Position numbers and translations under genes: made by a program. Below, piece after piece: positions 56,038 through 64,000 of a stretch of 64,000 bases of DNA. Below the pieces are notes generated by a model. That model saw only the letters and a program-made list of their open reading frames with translations, had not been told where the DNA came from and made no database searches. The stretch's first letter is position 1. Each line of letters opens with the position of its first letter. The stretch is from Mycobacteroides salmoniphilum (lineage in GTDB: Bacteria; Actinomycetota; Actinomycetes; Mycobacteriales; Mycobacteriaceae): assembly GCF_004924335.1 (NCBI RefSeq), contig NZ_CP024633.1, positions 558,001 to 622,000 on the forward strand. Reading direction: 5' to 3'.

Positions 56038-57050
56038 CGCGGGCAGGTCTCGTACTTTCCGCGCAGCTCCTCCTCCGCCGCAGAAGTGCGTTGCGACGGA
56101 GGCATTTCCCCCATGCAGCCGCCCAGCCACACGGTGACACTGGCCTTGTTCGCGTGCAATTCGTATATGCCGGGCTGCCCGAACTGCTTCAGCAGTTCTA
56201 GTTGCTGACGGGCGATGTCTCGGAGCTGTGCTTCGCTCGCTGTGGGCACCTCCGCGTACGTGGTGTTCAGATAGTGCCGCGCCGTCGAATATTGGACGTC
56301 TTTCTGGTCCTTATGGGCTGAGCGCGACGTGAACCTCGAGGATGTCGGGGCGACCGCATTGAGTCGTTCCCACAGGACGACCGCGCTGATATCGGGAAAG
56401 CCCCGCTCCGTGGCGAGGGCCGGGTACACGCCGACGACGGGTCCGACACGCCAGGCGGCACCCGACAGGGACGCAAAGTCGCCGGCGATCTGACGAAAGG
56501 CCGCCGTGATGTCCCGGTAGTCGACAGGCGTGCCCGTCTGATGCCCCTTGACCGCGACATCCATCGTGACGCGCGGCGTGGGACCGGAATAGGCCGCAGA
56601 CATGTCGACACCGCCGATGTTGGGCAGTTGTCGCAACCGCACCCACTCGGTGAAGGGCGGAGTGGGTTGCCGTTTGGCGTCCGGATCGACGGCCGCGGTG
56701 ACCTTGCTGCAGCCCGACGTGGTGTCCTGGGTTGCGCAGGGCGTCACGACCGTCAACGTCACGTCGTGCTGACTGAACCCAACCTCGCGCACCCGTTTGG
56801 TGAATAGGTCCCATATCGCCGTCACTTGCTCGGCGCTCGCAGCGGGAACCACCGTGACCGTCAGGCCGAACCGCTGCCCCTTGGTGAAGACATTGGCGTA
56901 GTCATGGGTGGTCTGTGTAACGCCGGGGAGCGTGCCGATCTCCGTGGAGATCTGCTGCGACTCCTCGGTGCGCTGAGGTGCGCATCCGGCCGTCAGCAGA
57001 ATGACCGCAGTGGCAAATATGGTCCATGCACGTCCGCGCCCCCATTTCAC
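56034..57050 (-). CDS. Lipoprotein of unknown function (tandem paralogue 1)
   Basis: Start is GTG 57050, which places the LLTAGC lipobox Cys near residue 23; 338 residues. The mature part has repeated alpha/beta elements and paired cysteines, ending in VWLGGCMGEMPP and YETCPR. It is about one third similar by eye to the next gene (TEELTAIWE-type segments, GGC...ETC end), so the two are duplicates. Confidence 0.72.
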   Translation of the reverse strand: MKWGRGRAWTIFATAVILLTAGCAPQRTEESQQISTEIGTLPGVTQTTHDYANVFTKGQRFGLTVTVVPAASAEQVTAIWDLFTKRVREVGFSQHDVTLTVVTPCATQDTTSGCSKVTAAVDPDAKRQPTPPFTEWVRLRQLPNIGGVDMSAAYSGPTPRVTMDVAVKGHQTGTPVDYRDITAAFRQIAGDFASLSGAAWRVGPVVGVYPALATERGFPDISAVVLWERLNAVAPTSSRFTSRSAHKDQKDVQYSTARHYLNTTYAEVPTASEAQLRDIARQQLELLKQFGQPGIYELHANKASVTVWLGGCMGEMPPSQRTSAAEEELRGKYETCPR

Positions 57051-57136
57051 GGTCCTTAGTTGCCAGGAACGTTTGTCCAGGCCTGCATCGGCCGCATAGA
57101 GAGAATCGGCTTCGGACTGCTGATCTGGGCCGATCA

Positions 57137-58141
57137 CTAGGAGCAGGTCTCGAACCACTGGCGAAGCTCGTTCTGCAACGCGGACCCGGTATCGAACTCT
57201 GGCGAGCAGCCGCCGACGACGACGGTCAGCGTGTCCTTGCCATATGTCGCCTCGTACTTGACTCGATGCTGATACGCCTCGAGCAGCATCAGCTGGCTCA
57301 GTGCTGCGCGTCGCCAGGCGGTCTCACCGGTGCCCGGGAGCGTGACGGTAACCAATGACTTCTCGTCGTTGGTCCCTGAGTCCCTCACGAGGCTCATCTT
57401 CACCGGGGCAATGGCAGAAAGTGCTTCCCAGAGACCGACCTCGGCGTCGGTGGGTAATCCCCGCGAGGTACCGAGTTCCAGATTGCTCACGTTTGCCGGT
57501 GTTTGCCTACTGGTCGCAGTAGCGGTCCATGCTGCCGCGCGCAGGCCCGGGAAGTCGGTGGCGAGGCGACGGAAGAGGGGCGAGAAGTCTTGTGCGCGGG
57601 CTTCTCTCGGCTTCCCATCGGTCGATGGGGCTAACGTCACCGTGATCTGTTTGTGAGACAGCCCCTTCACATGACTGGTATTCACCTGGACGTCGTTTCC
57701 GTAATGCCCCCGGATGAGCGCCCGCCACTCTTGCCAGTCGGGCACGGGTTCGGCACTTTCCATGTCGGTAGTCGCGGAGATCCCACCGCAGTAACGATCC
57801 GGTTGAGCGACTGTGGACGGGCAGTCGCTGATGGTCAGCCGGACGTTGACATGTGCGTGGCCAGCCCCGGCGTTCTTTACCTGACGAGTGAAGACCTCCC
57901 AGATTGCAGTGAGCTCTTCTGGCGTGATGTCAGGCCGCACGTTGGCGTCTAGATACACCGTGAATGTGTCATACCAGTCGATTGAGAACTTGTGAGTAGT
58001 GCTCTCCACACCGGGCAGGCCGTTGATCGCTTGTGCGATCGAACGGGACGGGTCGGTTTGACCTGCCGCACATCCGCCCACAGCGAGCAGGGATGAACCC
58101 GTCAGGATCCCCACCGCGACCAGCAAATCTGCACGGAGCAC
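57137..58141 (-). CDS. Lipoprotein of unknown function (tandem paralogue 2)
   Basis: Start GTG 58141 gives 334 residues with the LAVGGC lipobox near the N-terminus. The longer open frame upstream lacks conserved features and overlaps the purL side. GVESTTHKFS and PEELTAIWEVF match the paralogue downstream, and it ends in VVGGCSPE...WFETCS. No family is recognised. Confidence 0.72.
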   Translation of the reverse strand: MLRADLLVAVGILTGSSLLAVGGCAAGQTDPSRSIAQAINGLPGVESTTHKFSIDWYDTFTVYLDANVRPDITPEELTAIWEVFTRQVKNAGAGHAHVNVRLTISDCPSTVAQPDRYCGGISATTDMESAEPVPDWQEWRALIRGHYGNDVQVNTSHVKGLSHKQITVTLAPSTDGKPREARAQDFSPLFRRLATDFPGLRAAAWTATATSRQTPANVSNLELGTSRGLPTDAEVGLWEALSAIAPVKMSLVRDSGTNDEKSLVTVTLPGTGETAWRRAALSQLMLLEAYQHRVKYEATYGKDTLTVVVGGCSPEFDTGSALQNELRQWFETCS

Positions 58142-58181
58142 CTTCCCAGTATGGCGGGCATGCTCGGAAGATGTGGTCCGA

Positions 58182-58262
58182 CTAGCGCGGACAGGCCTCG
58201 CACCGGCGGGACACACCCCCTGTGGCGAGCATGATCGCGAATCCGACCAGCATGATCCCCAC
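58182..58262 (-). CDS. Possible very small single-helix protein
   Basis: From GTG 58262 a 26-codon frame encodes a hydrophobic helix followed by RRCEACPR. A larger frame upstream has no start codon before an in-frame stop. The CxxC end is suggestive, but there is no clear ribosome binding site, so this is uncertain. Confidence 0.25.
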   Translation of the reverse strand: MGIMLVGFAIMLATGGVSRRCEACPR

Positions 58263-58338
58263 CGACCGATATAGCCGCCCGATACGGCTGGTACGGCGCG
58301 TAGCGAGGGCAGGGCGGGTTCGACGTTAGAATCTGTTC

Positions 58339-60624
58339 GTGACTTCACGGGTTGATACGGTCGACAACGCAACAGCCACCCCCGATCACCCGCAGCCCTT
58401 CGCTGAATTAGGGCTCAAGGACGACGAGTACGCGCGCATCCGCGAGATCCTCGGTCGCCGCCCCACCGATGCTGAGCTGGCGATGTACTCGGTGATGTGG
58501 AGCGAACACTGCTCGTACAAGTCCTCCAAGGTGCACCTGCGCTACTTCGGGGAGACCACCACCGAGGAGATGCGCTCGGCGATGCTCGCCGGAATCGGTG
58601 AGAACGCCGGAGTGGTGGACATCGGCGACGGGTGGGCGGTCACCTTCAAGGTCGAGTCGCATAACCACCCGTCGTACGTCGAGCCCTACCAGGGTGCCGC
58701 GACGGGTGTGGGCGGCATTGTTCGCGACATCATGGCCATGGGCGCGCGGCCGATCGCCGTCATGGATCAGCTGCGTTTCGGTGCTGCCGACGCCCCCGAC
58801 ACCCGTCGTGTCTTCGACGGCGTGGTGCGCGGTATCGGCGGGTACGGCAACTCGCTGGGGCTGCCGAATATCGGTGGCGAGACGGTGTTCGACGCCTCGT
58901 ATGCCGGGAATCCGTTGGTGAACGCACTGTGTGCGGGGGTGCTGCGCAAGGAAGACCTCCATCTGGCGTTCGCTTCCGGCGCCGGCAACAAGATCATCCT
59001 GTTCGGTGCACGCACCGGGCTCGACGGCATCGGCGGTGTGTCGGTGCTGGCCTCCGACACATTCGGCGGCGACGAGGCCGACGGCGCCTCACGTAAGAAG
59101 CTGCCCAGCGTGCAGGTGGGCGACCCGTTCACCGAGAAGGTTCTCATCGAGTGCTGCCTTGAGCTGTACGCCGCGCATCTGGTGGTGGGCATCCAGGACC
59201 TTGGCGGTGCCGGTTTGTCCTGCGCCACATCGGAACTGGCTTCGGCCGGGGACGGCGGTATGCACATCGATCTGGACAAGGTGCCGCTGCGCGCGACCGG
59301 AATGACCCCGGCCGAGGTGCTGTCCAGCGAGTCCCAGGAGCGCATGTGCGCCGTGGTGACCCCGGAGAACGTGGACGCTTTCATGGCGGTGTGCCGTAAA
59401 TGGGATGTGCTGGCCACCGTCATCGGTGAGGTCACCGATGGCGACCGGCTGCGGATCACCTGGCATGGCGACACCGTCGTGGATGTGCCGCCGCGGACCG
59501 TCGCGCACGAGGGCCCCGTCTATCAGCGCCCGGTGGCCCGGCCGGACACCCAGGATGCGTTGATCGCCGACAGCACAGCGGATTTGGCGCGCCCAGCCAC
59601 CGGTGACGAGCTGCGGCAGACACTGCTGGACATGATCGGCAGCCCGCACCTGTGCAGCCGTGCCTTCATCACCGAGCAGTACGACAGGTACGTCCGCGGC
59701 AACACCGTGCTCGCCGAACACGCCGACTCCGGTGTGATTCGGGTGGACGAGCAGACAGGGCGTGGAATCGCCTTGGCCACCGATGCTTCCGGTCGATACA
59801 CGGTGCTCGATCCCTATAACGGCGCCCGGTTGGCGCTCGCCGAGGCGTACCGCAATGTGGCGGCTTCCGGTGCCACCCCCGTCGCGGTCACCAACTGCCT
59901 GAACTTCGGCTCCCCGGAGGACCCGGGCGTCATGTGGCAGTTCTCCGAGGCGGTCCGCGGCCTCGCCGATGGTTGTGTGGAGCTGGGCATCCCGGTCACG
60001 GGAGGCAACGTCAGCTTCTACAACCAGACCGGCACCACCCCCATCCTGCCCACTCCGGTGGTTGGCGTGCTGGGTGTTATCGACGATGTGAACCGGCGTA
60101 TCCCCACGGGATTCGGCACCGAGCTCGGCGAGACGCTGATCCTGCTGGGTGATACTGCCGATGAGTTCGACGGTTCCATTTGGGCACAGGTGGCACACGA
60201 TCACCTGGGTGGCACCCCACCGAAGGTTGACCTCGCCCGCGAGCAGCTGATTGCCCAGGTTCTCACCGCCGCATCGCGAGACGGGCTGGTGTCTGCCGCC
60301 CACGACCTGTCCGAGGGTGGGCTCATCCAGGCCGTCATCGAGTCGTCGCTCGCCGGTGAAACTGGTTGCCGCATCCTACTTCCCGAAGGAGCCGACCCCT
60401 TTGTGGCGTTGTTCTCCGAGTCCGCCGGGCGTGTGCTTGTCGCAATCCCGCGCACCGAGGAGAGCAGATTCGTGGCGATGTGCGAGGCGCGTCAGCTGCC
60501 CGCGGTTCGCATCGGCGTTGTCGACCAGGGCTCGGATTCCGTTGAAGTGCAGGGGCAATTCTCGATCACCTTGGCCGAGCTGCGCGAGATTCACGAAGGT
60601 GTGCTGCCCGGATTGTTCGGATGA
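58339..60624 (+). CDS. purL: FGAM synthase large subunit PurL
   Basis: A 761-residue small-type PurL (no fused glutaminase). It starts at GTG 58339. Key segments are [11 protein letters not shown] (His), VESHNHPS and the two half-domains with [10 protein letters not shown]. It works with PurS and PurQ. It overlaps the next gene by 4 bases (ATGA). Confidence 0.97.
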   Translation: MTSRVDTVDNATATPDHPQPFAELGLKDDEYARIREILGRRPTDAELAMYSVMWSEHCSYKSSKVHLRYFGETTTEEMRSAMLAGIGENAGVVDIGDGWAVTFKVESHNHPSYVEPYQGAATGVGGIVRDIMAMGARPIAVMDQLRFGAADAPDTRRVFDGVVRGIGGYGNSLGLPNIGGETVFDASYAGNPLVNALCAGVLRKEDLHLAFASGAGNKIILFGARTGLDGIGGVSVLASDTFGGDEADGASRKKLPSVQVGDPFTEKVLIECCLELYAAHLVVGIQDLGGAGLSCATSELASAGDGGMHIDLDKVPLRATGMTPAEVLSSESQERMCAVVTPENVDAFMAVCRKWDVLATVIGEVTDGDRLRITWHGDTVVDVPPRTVAHEGPVYQRPVARPDTQDALIADSTADLARPATGDELRQTLLDMIGSPHLCSRAFITEQYDRYVRGNTVLAEHADSGVIRVDEQTGRGIALATDASGRYTVLDPYNGARLALAEAYRNVAASGATPVAVTNCLNFGSPEDPGVMWQFSEAVRGLADGCVELGIPVTGGNVSFYNQTGTTPILPTPVVGVLGVIDDVNRRIPTGFGTELGETLILLGDTADEFDGSIWAQVAHDHLGGTPPKVDLAREQLIAQVLTAASRDGLVSAAHDLSEGGLIQAVIESSLAGETGCRILLPEGADPFVALFSESAGRVLVAIPRTEESRFVAMCEARQLPAVRIGVVDQGSDSVEVQGQFSITLAELREIHEGVLPGLFG

Positions 60625-62423
60625 GTGAGACTCCTGGAGTCCCCGTCACGACAAGCACCGTCGATCCCGATGACTGGATCGGCCGCAGCTGGCTGGCGTT
60701 CCAGGAGCTTGAGGAACATCTCGAGAACCGGCACCCCTTGGTGGCCTGGGCATGGAATCTGCTGCGGCTGGATTTCTGCGGAATAGCGTTCGGCGCCTTG
60801 TTCTTCTGCTTGTCGCTGACGCCGTCACTGATGCCGCGTACCTGGCTGTTTCAGGGTCTGATCGGCGGTGCCACGGCGACCATCGGCTACGGCATAGGTG
60901 TCGCCGTCTCCAAACTGGTACTGCGCTTTTGGCTCCGTCACCAGACGTGGTGGCCCTTGCGTGACCGAGTGATGGTGACCACCAAGCTCGGGGTGGTGCT
61001 GCTCTCGGCGGTGTGTTCCCTGGCGATGATCGTGCCCGCGGCCCGCTGGCAACGCCAGATCGCGACCCTCATGGAGACACAGGGGCCATCCACCCTCGAG
61101 TACTCCAAGTCCTTCGTTGTTTCGATTGTTTTTGGTGCACTGCTGATCTCGGTTGCCCGAGTACTGCGAGATCTGGTTCGGCTGCTGGCCCGTTTCTTCA
61201 TTCGCCGCTTGCATCTCAGTCGCGAAATATCGCTGCTCATCGGTACCGCCATCGTGGCGGTACTGACCATCATGCTGTTCAACGGCGTGCTGGTGCGCGG
61301 CTTCTTCTCCGCCGCCAACGCCTCGTTCGGTCCGCATAACGACACCACCCGCGCCGGGGTGGAACAGCCCGCCGAGCCGGAGCGTTCCGGAAGCCCGGCA
61401 TCGCTGGCCTCCTGGGAGAGTCTCGGTTTCGAGGGGCGCAACTTCGTCTCCGGCGGGTTGCACGCGGACGAGCTGACCAAGGTGAACGGTCGTCCGGCCA
61501 AGGAACCCATTCGGGTGTATGCCGGACTCGAGACCGCCGACACCGCGGAGGAGCGCGCCGACATCCTGGTGCGGGAACTGGAGCGTACCAAGGCCTTCGA
61601 GCGCAAGGCGTTGATCATCGTCCCGACCACCGGCACCGGGTGGGTGACGCCCGCTGCCGCGCGCGGTATCGAGCTCATGTACAACGGCGACACCGCGATC
61701 GTCGCCACCCAGTATTCGTTCCTGCCTAGTTGGATCTCGTTCCTGGCGGATAAGAAGAAGGCACTGGCCTCGGGCAGGCTAGTGGTCGATACCGTTCAGA
61801 AGCGCTGGGCGCAGCATCCCGAAGGGCATCGTCCGAAGCTGCTTATCTATGGCGAGAGCCTGGGATCTTTTGCGGGACAAGGCGCATTCGGCGGTCTTGG
61901 TGACATCCGTACGGCGGGCGTCAACGGTGTGTTGTGGACCGGTCCGCCGAACTTCAGTCAGATCTGGAATGAGCTGGTGTCCAAGCGGGACCGGGGCACG
62001 TTGGAAGCCCTCCCCTCGTATGACAGTGGATTCACGGCGCGTTTCGCGATAGGTCCCGATATCGACGCTCTCGCTCGACCGCCGTGGCAGAACCCGCGGG
62101 TGCTCTTCGTGCAACATCCGTCCGATCCGGTGACGTGGTGGTCCACGGATCTGCTGTTCAGTGAACCGGATTGGCTCAAAGAGGCGCCGGTGGGAGATCG
62201 CTCCGCCGCCATGCGCTGGTACCCCATCGTCACCTTCTGGCAGGTGGCGGCGGACCTGGCCAACGCCGTTGGAGTGCCCGACGGGCATGGCCACAACTAC
62301 GGCATCTCGTCGGTCAACGGCTGGGCCGCCATCGCCCCACCGGAGGGCTGGACCCCGCAGGACACCGAACGCATCCGGAAGGCTCTCGTCGACACCGCGT
62401 CGCTCGACGGCCCCGACACGTGA
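60621..62423 (+). CDS. Membrane alpha/beta hydrolase (PF10081/DUF2305-type)
   Basis: A 600-residue protein with four to five N-terminal transmembrane segments (about 50-235) and a C-terminal alpha/beta hydrolase domain. The latter has [10 protein letters not shown] (nucleophile), GPDIDAL and VQHPSDPV segments. The membrane-bound esterase-like domain is of the Abhydrolase_9 type. It is coupled to purL and overlaps the next gene by 4 bases (GTGA). Confidence 0.82.
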   Translation: MSETPGVPVTTSTVDPDDWIGRSWLAFQELEEHLENRHPLVAWAWNLLRLDFCGIAFGALFFCLSLTPSLMPRTWLFQGLIGGATATIGYGIGVAVSKLVLRFWLRHQTWWPLRDRVMVTTKLGVVLLSAVCSLAMIVPAARWQRQIATLMETQGPSTLEYSKSFVVSIVFGALLISVARVLRDLVRLLARFFIRRLHLSREISLLIGTAIVAVLTIMLFNGVLVRGFFSAANASFGPHNDTTRAGVEQPAEPERSGSPASLASWESLGFEGRNFVSGGLHADELTKVNGRPAKEPIRVYAGLETADTAEERADILVRELERTKAFERKALIIVPTTGTGWVTPAAARGIELMYNGDTAIVATQYSFLPSWISFLADKKKALASGRLVVDTVQKRWAQHPEGHRPKLLIYGESLGSFAGQGAFGGLGDIRTAGVNGVLWTGPPNFSQIWNELVSKRDRGTLEALPSYDSGFTARFAIGPDIDALARPPWQNPRVLFVQHPSDPVTWWSTDLLFSEPDWLKEAPVGDRSAAMRWYPIVTFWQVAADLANAVGVPDGHGHNYGISSVNGWAAIAPPEGWTPQDTERIRKALVDTASLDGPDT

Positions 62424-63046
62424 TCGCTCGCACCCGAGTCTGGGTCCTGGCTGTTGCGCTCGTCGCGTGGCCGGCGCTGTTGGAACGGTTCCCGCAACGT
62501 TGGCGTCCACTGATTGGGGCGGGTATGAGCACCGCCCTCGCCGCCGGCGCGGGGACACCGCTCGGGCTCCGGCAACCCCGACTGGGGGCCGGTCTGCGTC
62601 TGGGGGCAGTGGTCGCATCGGCCGTTGCCGTCGCGGTCGGTGTCTCACCAGCGCTGAAGCCGGTGCGCACCTCGATGCGGGAGCGCGATATCGGTCTTCA
62701 TCCTGCGGCCTGGCTGGGGTTGCACATTCCGGTGGGCACGGTGTGGTCGGAGGAGCTCGCGTTCCGCGGGGTAGTGCAGCCGCTGGCGGCCGAGGCATGC
62801 GGCCAGAGGCTGGGTGGTGTGGTGCAGGCGGTGGCTTTCGGGCTTGCTCATATCCGGCCCGCCCACGCCGCGGGAGACTCCGTCCCGGCGACGGTGCTGG
62901 TCACTGGCTTGTTTGGCTGGCTGTTGGGCTGGCTGCGCGAGCGATCGGGGAGCGTGGCCGCGCCAATACTGGCTCACCTGGCCCTCAACGAGGCCGGTGC
63001 GCTGGCCGCATTGGCCGTGCAACGGACGAAACGCGGGCCGCTGTGA
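62420..63046 (+). CDS. CPBP-family intramembrane protease-like protein
   Basis: Start GTG 62420 overlaps the preceding stop; 208 residues. CPBP motifs are E111-E112-x3-R (SEELAFRG), FGLAHIRP and HLALNEAG. These proteins are membrane peptidases or prenyl-protein-like endopeptidases; the substrate is unknown. A similar small gene follows purL in M. tuberculosis. Confidence 0.85.
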   Translation: MIARTRVWVLAVALVAWPALLERFPQRWRPLIGAGMSTALAAGAGTPLGLRQPRLGAGLRLGAVVASAVAVAVGVSPALKPVRTSMRERDIGLHPAAWLGLHIPVGTVWSEELAFRGVVQPLAAEACGQRLGGVVQAVAFGLAHIRPAHAAGDSVPATVLVTGLFGWLLGWLRERSGSVAAPILAHLALNEAGALAALAVQRTKRGPL

Positions 63047-63114
63047 CCATGGATGTAGTGCGGTTTTTCCCCGAAGCCCGGACTCTATGGGTATTGGCTG
63101 TAGATAATCGGCGG

Positions 63115-63717
63115 ATGGCCTCGAACTGGAGAAGCAGGGTCGGTGCAGCGCTGGCGGGTATGACGATCGCCGCCGGACTGGCACTGGCCGCACCCGCCGG
63201 CGCAGAACCCGGGCAGGGCGCCTCGCTGCCCGTGTTTGTTCCGTACCCCTCGGACTGGTCGCCGGACACCTCGGTATTCCCGTTCAACATGTGGCAGAAC
63301 CGCGCGACCGACGAGCAGTTCACGGCGCTACGCGAATCCTGCCAGTGGTTCAACGCCCAGTACGACACCTTGATGGGGTCGGTGTACGGATTCCAGAATT
63401 ACCTGCGCGATCACCGCGACGTCTGGGCCGCCTCGGGATCGGACACCATCGGCAATGTGGTGACCGCGAACCTGGATCAGTCGGCAGCCTTCCTCGACCC
63501 ACGGGTGCATACCCTGTACATCACCAATTACCCGGATCAGAGCCAGTACTCACCGCTCTACAACGGTGACTCCTTCTATCACCTGTGGTTCCAGTTCACC
63601 CAGATCAGCGACAAAATGAAGCAGCAGCTGCCGTCCGGGGTGATCAACGCCAACATCGCCACCGCCACCGTGTACGGCAACACCATTCGCGACTCGGGAA
63701 TCTGTAACGGGGCCTAG
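63115..63717 (+). CDS. Secreted protein of unknown function
   Basis: A 200-residue protein with a Sec signal (about 1-30, ending AGAEP). The mature part begins with a Pro/Ser-rich segment and is aromatic-rich, with two cysteines (C76 region and near the C-terminus). I do not recognise the family. Confidence 0.75.
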   Translation: MASNWRSRVGAALAGMTIAAGLALAAPAGAEPGQGASLPVFVPYPSDWSPDTSVFPFNMWQNRATDEQFTALRESCQWFNAQYDTLMGSVYGFQNYLRDHRDVWAASGSDTIGNVVTANLDQSAAFLDPRVHTLYITNYPDQSQYSPLYNGDSFYHLWFQFTQISDKMKQQLPSGVINANIATATVYGNTIRDSGICNGA

Positions 63718-63761
63718 GTTCCTCGGTCGGGCCCCGCCCTCCCCCGGATAGGCTGGTGGCC

Positions 63762-64000
63762 ATGCCAGCTCGTGTACCCGATGCCGCCTCGACTCGGACG
63801 GCCGTGCTCGCGGTGGCCGATTGGCTGCGCGACCCGCAGGGGCCCGAACCGGCGCGCTCCGTCCTCGCCGACGCGGTCCGGTTTACTGCCCGTGCCCTCG
63901 CCGCCGATGCTCCGGGGGCCTCGGTGGAGGTGCGGGTACCGCCGTTCGTTGCGGTGCAATGCATCTCGGGTCCCCGCCACACCCGGGGAACCCCACCCAA
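63762..64000 (+). CDS. Sterol carrier family protein, N-terminal part (cut by window edge)
   Basis: About 79 residues are present. The [20 protein letters not shown] run is typical of the small mycobacterial sterol-carrier-family protein found near purF (Rv0807 type). The C-terminus lies outside the window. Confidence 0.8.
   Translation, partial: MPARVPDAASTRTAVLAVADWLRDPQGPEPARSVLADAVRFTARALAADAPGASVEVRVPPFVAVQCISGPRHTRGTPP

Overview
The window is high-GC DNA from a rapidly growing mycobacterium. It best fits the Mycobacteroides abscessus/chelonae group. Support comes from PE/PPE and Esx genes, a CIRCE-controlled groEL2, phoP/phoR, mycothiol-type proteins and a purine gene order that matches the Mycobacterium tuberculosis Rv0750s-Rv0800s region as I remember it. 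I identified the species by gene content only. No IS element, prophage, CRISPR array or rRNA was seen.

Left part (1-7.2 kb): the N-terminal part of an SF2 helicase, a divergent SDR/TetR pair with a palindromic operator, a two-module lipoprotein, groEL2 behind two CIRCE operators, and a proline-rich membrane protein.

Centre of interest (7.5-18.6 kb): a five-gene isonitrile-lipopeptide-type cluster (non-heme iron oxygenase, FcoT thioesterase, FadD10-type acyl ligase, acyl carrier protein, single-module C-A-T-R NRPS). It runs within short gaps into PE, EsxG-like, EsxH-like and a CxxC copper-chaperone-like gene, so nine same-strand genes may form one transcript (7552-16204). An opposing methyltransferase and a PPE-PPW gene follow. 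This suggests a metallophore-plus-secretion island; that reading is inference.

Middle (18.7-31.7 kb): a flavoprotein, a DUF202 protein, tRNA-Thr(TGT) with a lone HNH gene beside it, a decapeptide-repeat protein divergent from phoP-phoR (with a PhoP-box-like repeat), a HIT protein, an EamA/LysR divergent pair, a probable diiron protein overlapping its 2Fe-2S flavoreductase, an alpha/beta hydrolase with a D-aminoacylase-like amidohydrolase, and a TetR regulator.

Right part (31.8-64 kb): dispersed purine genes purD, purB, purC, purS-purQ and purL. Between them lie an intact oligopeptidase B, two Tat-exported esterases, an aminotransferase, a sugar porter, a glutathione peroxidase, a flavin dehydrogenase, the encapsulin-DyP peroxidase nanocompartment pair, an M18 aminopeptidase, several secreted or lipoprotein paralogue pairs, a membrane alpha/beta hydrolase, a CPBP protease-like protein and the start of a sterol-carrier-family gene.
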